The position numbers were made by a program, and so were the translations under genes. Shown here piece by piece: positions 5,051 to 7,414 of a stretch of DNA of 7,414 nucleotides. Source of the stretch: Synechococcales cyanobacterium PMM_0002 (GTDB lineage: Bacteria > Cyanobacteriota > Cyanobacteriia > Elainellales > Elainellaceae); assembly GCA_949127925.1 (NCBI GenBank), contig CASBQX010000166.1, positions 1-7,414 on the forward strand. Direction: 5' to 3'. The stretch's first letter is position 1; each line of letters opens with the position of its first letter. The notes under the pieces were generated by a model that did not search any database, was not told the DNA's origin, and saw only the letters and a program-made list of their open reading frames with translations.

Positions 5051-6571
5051 ATGCTGAATCCTGTCGATCTCAGCGGGAAACCGTTTCATTTCATCGGTAT
5101 TGGTGGCATTGGCATGTCGGCACTTGCCTATGTGTTGGCAAAGAGAAGTTTGCCAGTGTCTGGCTCAGATATTTGCCTCAATCATATGACGAAGCGCCTT
5201 CAGGAACAGGGTGCTCATATTTTCTTAAGTCAAGATGCAACCAATCTGGAGTTTTTCAATTCGACAGAGAGTTCGCTACCTGAGGCGCTGCCGCTGCAAG
5301 TCGGTGGGGCAGTGGCAAGTCTGGCGACCACGGAGCCGCGATCGCTGGTGGCACAGGAGGCACACAGCCTGCCGCAGGTGATTTGCTCAACCGCCATTAA
5401 CTGCAACAACTCTGAATATCGCGCCGCTCTCGATTTGGGCTGCCCTATCTTCCATCGCTCTGATTTGCTGGCGGCGTTAATGCACGAATATCGGGGGATC
5501 GCGATCGCAGGCACCCACGGGAAAACCACCACCAGCAGCATGATCGGCTATCTGCTGATGCGGGCAGGGCTAGATCCAACGATTGTGGTGGGTGGCGAAG
5601 TCAGCGCCTGGGAGGGCAACGCCCGCACCGGGGAAGGGCCTTATCTGGTAGCCGAAGCCGATGAATCAGACGGGTCGCTGGTAAAGCTATCTGCCGAAAT
5701 TGGCGTCATTACCAATATTGAACTCGACCATCCCGACCACTACGCCAGCGTGGATGAAGTCGTGCAAATCTTTCAGGCATTTGCCAGCAACTGCAAGGCT
5801 CTAGTGGGCTGCTGGGATTGTGATCTGGTGCGGCAAGAATTGCCTACAACTGTGAGCTACAGCCTCTATCCAGAACGATCAGCCGACTACACGGTCGATC
5901 AAATCACCTGCCAGTCGGGGGGCACTGTCGCTCGCGTTTGGGAGCGCGGCAAGCCTTTGGGATACCTCAAAATCTCGCTGTTAGGGCGGCATAACCTGAG
6001 CAATGCCTTAGCGGCGGTGGCGGTGGGGCGCATGTTGAACCTGAGCTTTGAACAAATTGCCAATGGGTTACAAGGGTTTGAAGGCGCACGTCGTCGCTTT
6101 GAGCGTCGGGGTGAAGCCAATCAGATTTTGTTTATTGATGACTACGCCCACCACCCCAGCGAAATTCAAGCGACGCTGTCTGCGGCTCGGCTGCGGGTGC
6201 AGTCGGGAGCTGCCGACCAACCACGCCGGGTAGTGGCTATTTTTCAGCCGCATCGCTACAGCCGCACCAAAACATTTTTACAAGAATTTGCTCGGTCATT
6301 TGGCGAAGCTGACCTGGTGGTGACGACCGAGATTTATAGTGCAGGTGAATCTAACCTGGTCGATATCACAGGTCAGCAGATGGCAGAGGCGATCGCCGAA
6401 CATCACCCCAACGTTGTGTTCCAGCCCAGCTTAAGCGACGTTTCCGATTTCTTGGCCACCGCACTAGAGCCAGGAGACTTGGCCATCTTTTTAGGAGCTG
6501 GCAATCTAAATCGGGTGATTCCAGATTTGATTGATGCCTATCAGCAGCAGGAGCAGGCTCAACCTGAGTAA
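5051..6571 (+). CDS. murC: UDP-N-acetylmuramate--L-alanine ligase
   Basis: The first Mur ligase of peptidoglycan synthesis: in the cytoplasm it joins L-alanine to UDP-MurNAc using ATP. The N-terminal domain has GIGGIGMS (16-23) for the UDP moiety. The central ATPase domain has the P-loop GTHGKTTT (154-161), EADESDGS (202-209), NIELDHPDHY (222-231) and GRHNLSNALAA (312-322). The C-terminal domain has DDYAHHPSE (363-371), FQPHRYSRT (398-406) and IFLGAGN (479-485). At 506 residues it is somewhat longer than the usual 450-490, because of a low-complexity segment at about 69-108 in the N-terminal domain, before VICSTAI. I recall cyanobacterial MurC proteins having a variable insertion there. The start is well supported: AGGAG (5041-5045) lies five bases before the ATG. 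murB follows 36 bp later on the same strand, so the two probably form an operon. Confidence 0.97.
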   Translation: MLNPVDLSGKPFHFIGIGGIGMSALAYVLAKRSLPVSGSDICLNHMTKRLQEQGAHIFLSQDATNLEFFNSTESSLPEALPLQVGGAVASLATTEPRSLVAQEAHSLPQVICSTAINCNNSEYRAALDLGCPIFHRSDLLAALMHEYRGIAIAGTHGKTTTSSMIGYLLMRAGLDPTIVVGGEVSAWEGNARTGEGPYLVAEADESDGSLVKLSAEIGVITNIELDHPDHYASVDEVVQIFQAFASNCKALVGCWDCDLVRQELPTTVSYSLYPERSADYTVDQITCQSGGTVARVWERGKPLGYLKISLLGRHNLSNALAAVAVGRMLNLSFEQIANGLQGFEGARRRFERRGEANQILFIDDYAHHPSEIQATLSAARLRVQSGAADQPRRVVAIFQPHRYSRTKTFLQEFARSFGEADLVVTTEIYSAGESNLVDITGQQMAEAIAEHHPNVVFQPSLSDVSDFLATALEPGDLAIFLGAGNLNRVIPDLIDAYQQQEQAQPE

Positions 6572-6572
6572 A

Positions 6573-6584
6573 ATTAACGTTAAT
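6573..6584. repeat. 12-bp perfect palindrome between murC and murB
   Basis: ATTAACGTTAAT reads the same on both strands and begins one base past the murC stop codon, within the 36-bp gap before murB. It could be a protein-binding site or chance in an AT-rich junction. It is too short and lacks a loop, so it is not a terminator. Confidence 0.45.
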
Positions 6585-6607
6585 CTGTTGTCCAAACTTT
6601 TCAGGCT

Positions 6608-7414
6608 ATGACCGTCCCTGACCCATCTTCTTTTGAGCAGTCCCCCCGTGTTGAAAAAGGAGCTGGCGGCTTGATCGCAATAGACCATCGAGTCGGATCT
6701 CACGGTTCGGCTCAGCGCTGCCAACCGCACTTAGGGATGGACTCTATCCCCCTACGCCTGCCCAATACAGATTGCTTGATTAAACCCCAAGTCTCACTGG
6801 CTGGGTTTACGTCCTACCGAGTGGGTGGGCCTGCCGAATGGTTTGTGACGCCTCGCACCCTAGACGATCTGCGCGCCAGTGTGACCTGGGCCCAGGGTGA
6901 AGGGCTACCTTTCATGATGCTAGGAGCTGGATCTAACCTATTGGTGAGCGATCGCGGCTTACCTGGTCTAATCATCTGCACCCGCTATCTGCGACACACC
7001 CAGTTTGACGACCGCACCGGGCAATTGATCGCCGCTGCCGGAGAACCGATGCCACGATTGGCTCAGCAGGCCGCAGAACGAGGCTGGCAAGGGCTAGAAT
7101 GGGCAGTCGGGATTCCCGGCACTGTGGGCGGAGCCGTAGTCATGAACGCTGGAGCACACACCGCCTGCACCGCAGACATTTTGGCCACTACACAGGTGCT
7201 CACAACTGATGGTTCGCTGCAAACGCTGCTGCCCAGCAATTTAGACTATCGGTATCGCACCTCTGCCTTGCAGGGAGATGCCAGTCGGTTGGTGACACAG
7301 GCCACCTTTCAGCTTCAACCCGGAGCTGAACCCGCTCTGGTCATCGCCGCAACCCGTGCCCATCAGGAGCGCCGCCATGCCACGCAGCCCTATCACTTGC
7401 CCAGTTGCGGCAGC
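6608..7414 (+). CDS. murB: UDP-N-acetylenolpyruvoylglucosamine reductase, 3' end cut by the window
   Basis: A flavoenzyme reducing UDP-GlcNAc-enolpyruvate to UDP-MurNAc with NADPH, the step that makes MurC's substrate. The open frame has 269 codons to the window edge without a stop. The FAD-binding domain shows FTSYRVGGPAEW (67-78), GAGSNLLV (106-113) and the signature GIPGTVGGAVVMNAGAH (168-184). YRYRTSAL (214-221) holds the expected catalytic Arg (217). The last visible residues, LPSCGS, match the start of the conserved GSVFRNP segment, so the final Ser269 is the likely catalytic proton donor. The C-terminal part with the catalytic Glu lies outside. Family similarity begins only near residue 46 (IPLRLPNTDC). 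The first ~44 residues are a non-conserved extension, and an in-frame ATG at codon 44 (6737) is an alternative start. Neither start has a strong ribosome site. It is probably translated from the murC transcript. Confidence 0.94.
   Translation, partial: MTVPDPSSFEQSPRVEKGAGGLIAIDHRVGSHGSAQRCQPHLGMDSIPLRLPNTDCLIKPQVSLAGFTSYRVGGPAEWFVTPRTLDDLRASVTWAQGEGLPFMMLGAGSNLLVSDRGLPGLIICTRYLRHTQFDDRTGQLIAAAGEPMPRLAQQAAERGWQGLEWAVGIPGTVGGAVVMNAGAHTACTADILATTQVLTTDGSLQTLLPSNLDYRYRTSALQGDASRLVTQATFQLQPGAEPALVIAATRAHQERRHATQPYHLPSCGS

Larger units (their letters stand above)
555..6955. repeat. Ten HIP1 octamers (GCGATCGC) scattered across the window
   Basis: GCGATCGC begins at 555, 667, 1267, 3967, 4462, 4505, 5338, 5501, 6389 and 6948, far more often than chance (a given octamer is expected about once in 65 kb). 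HIP1 abundance is a known feature of many cyanobacterial genomes and supports the taxonomic reading. All ten copies lie in coding sequence. None occurs between 1275 and 3966, a stretch that includes the response regulator and gap2. Confidence 0.9.

Noticed and set aside
25..6588. 11-mer CGTTAATCTGT at both 25-35 and 6578-6588
   Set aside because: Exact 11-mer repeats are expected several times by chance in a window of this size.
6506..6730. 74-codon open frame on the minus strand across the murC-murB junction
   Set aside because: It is antisense to the end of murC and the start of murB and has no family features; a shadow frame.
1..7414. Search for tRNA, rRNA, CRISPR arrays, insertion sequences, toxin-antitoxin or phage genes
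   Set aside because: None of the expected structures or protein motifs appears; gene content is core cyanobacterial metabolism.

Overview
The window looks like chromosomal DNA of a cyanobacterium. The octamer GCGATCGC (HIP1, an over-represented cyanobacterial palindrome) occurs ten times. The genes include a CPP1-like J-related membrane protein typical of oxygenic phototrophs, a plastid/cyanobacterial-type Gap2 glyceraldehyde-3-phosphate dehydrogenase, and a murC-murB pair of cyanobacterial type. The sequence alone does not give me genus or species. There are no mobile elements, CRISPR arrays, tRNAs or rRNAs, and the content is mostly conserved core metabolism.

Layout, left to right: a HAD-superfamily hydrolase (+, 75-788) converges on and overlaps by 20 bp the 3' end of a CPP1-like gene (-, 769-1374). 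A 545-bp non-coding stretch (1375-1919) follows; it contains two hairpins, one of which resembles a terminator, and leads into an OmpR/PhoB-type response regulator with no adjacent kinase (+, 1920-2627). That gene converges on gap2 (-, 2736-3749), with a strong, probably bidirectional hairpin terminator between them. Upstream of gap2 on the same strand is nadD (-, 3889-4707), and gap2 has a good promoter of its own in the 139-bp gap. A 343-bp divergent spacer separates nadD from murC (+, 5051-6571). murC is followed 36 bp later by murB (+, from 6608), which runs off the right edge of the window exactly at its expected catalytic serine.

Functional links: MurC and MurB act at neighbouring cytoplasmic steps of peptidoglycan precursor synthesis and are probably co-transcribed. 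NadD makes the dinucleotide precursor of NAD(P), and Gap2 uses NADPH or NADH in the Calvin cycle. Their proximity may be meaningful but could be chance.

I see no convincing unknown multi-gene system. The points most worth checking are a roughly 70-residue low-complexity insertion in NadD whose DNA contains a perfect 13-bp inverted repeat, the structured non-coding region upstream of the response regulator with a possible small RNA, and the overlapping convergent 3' ends of the first two genes.
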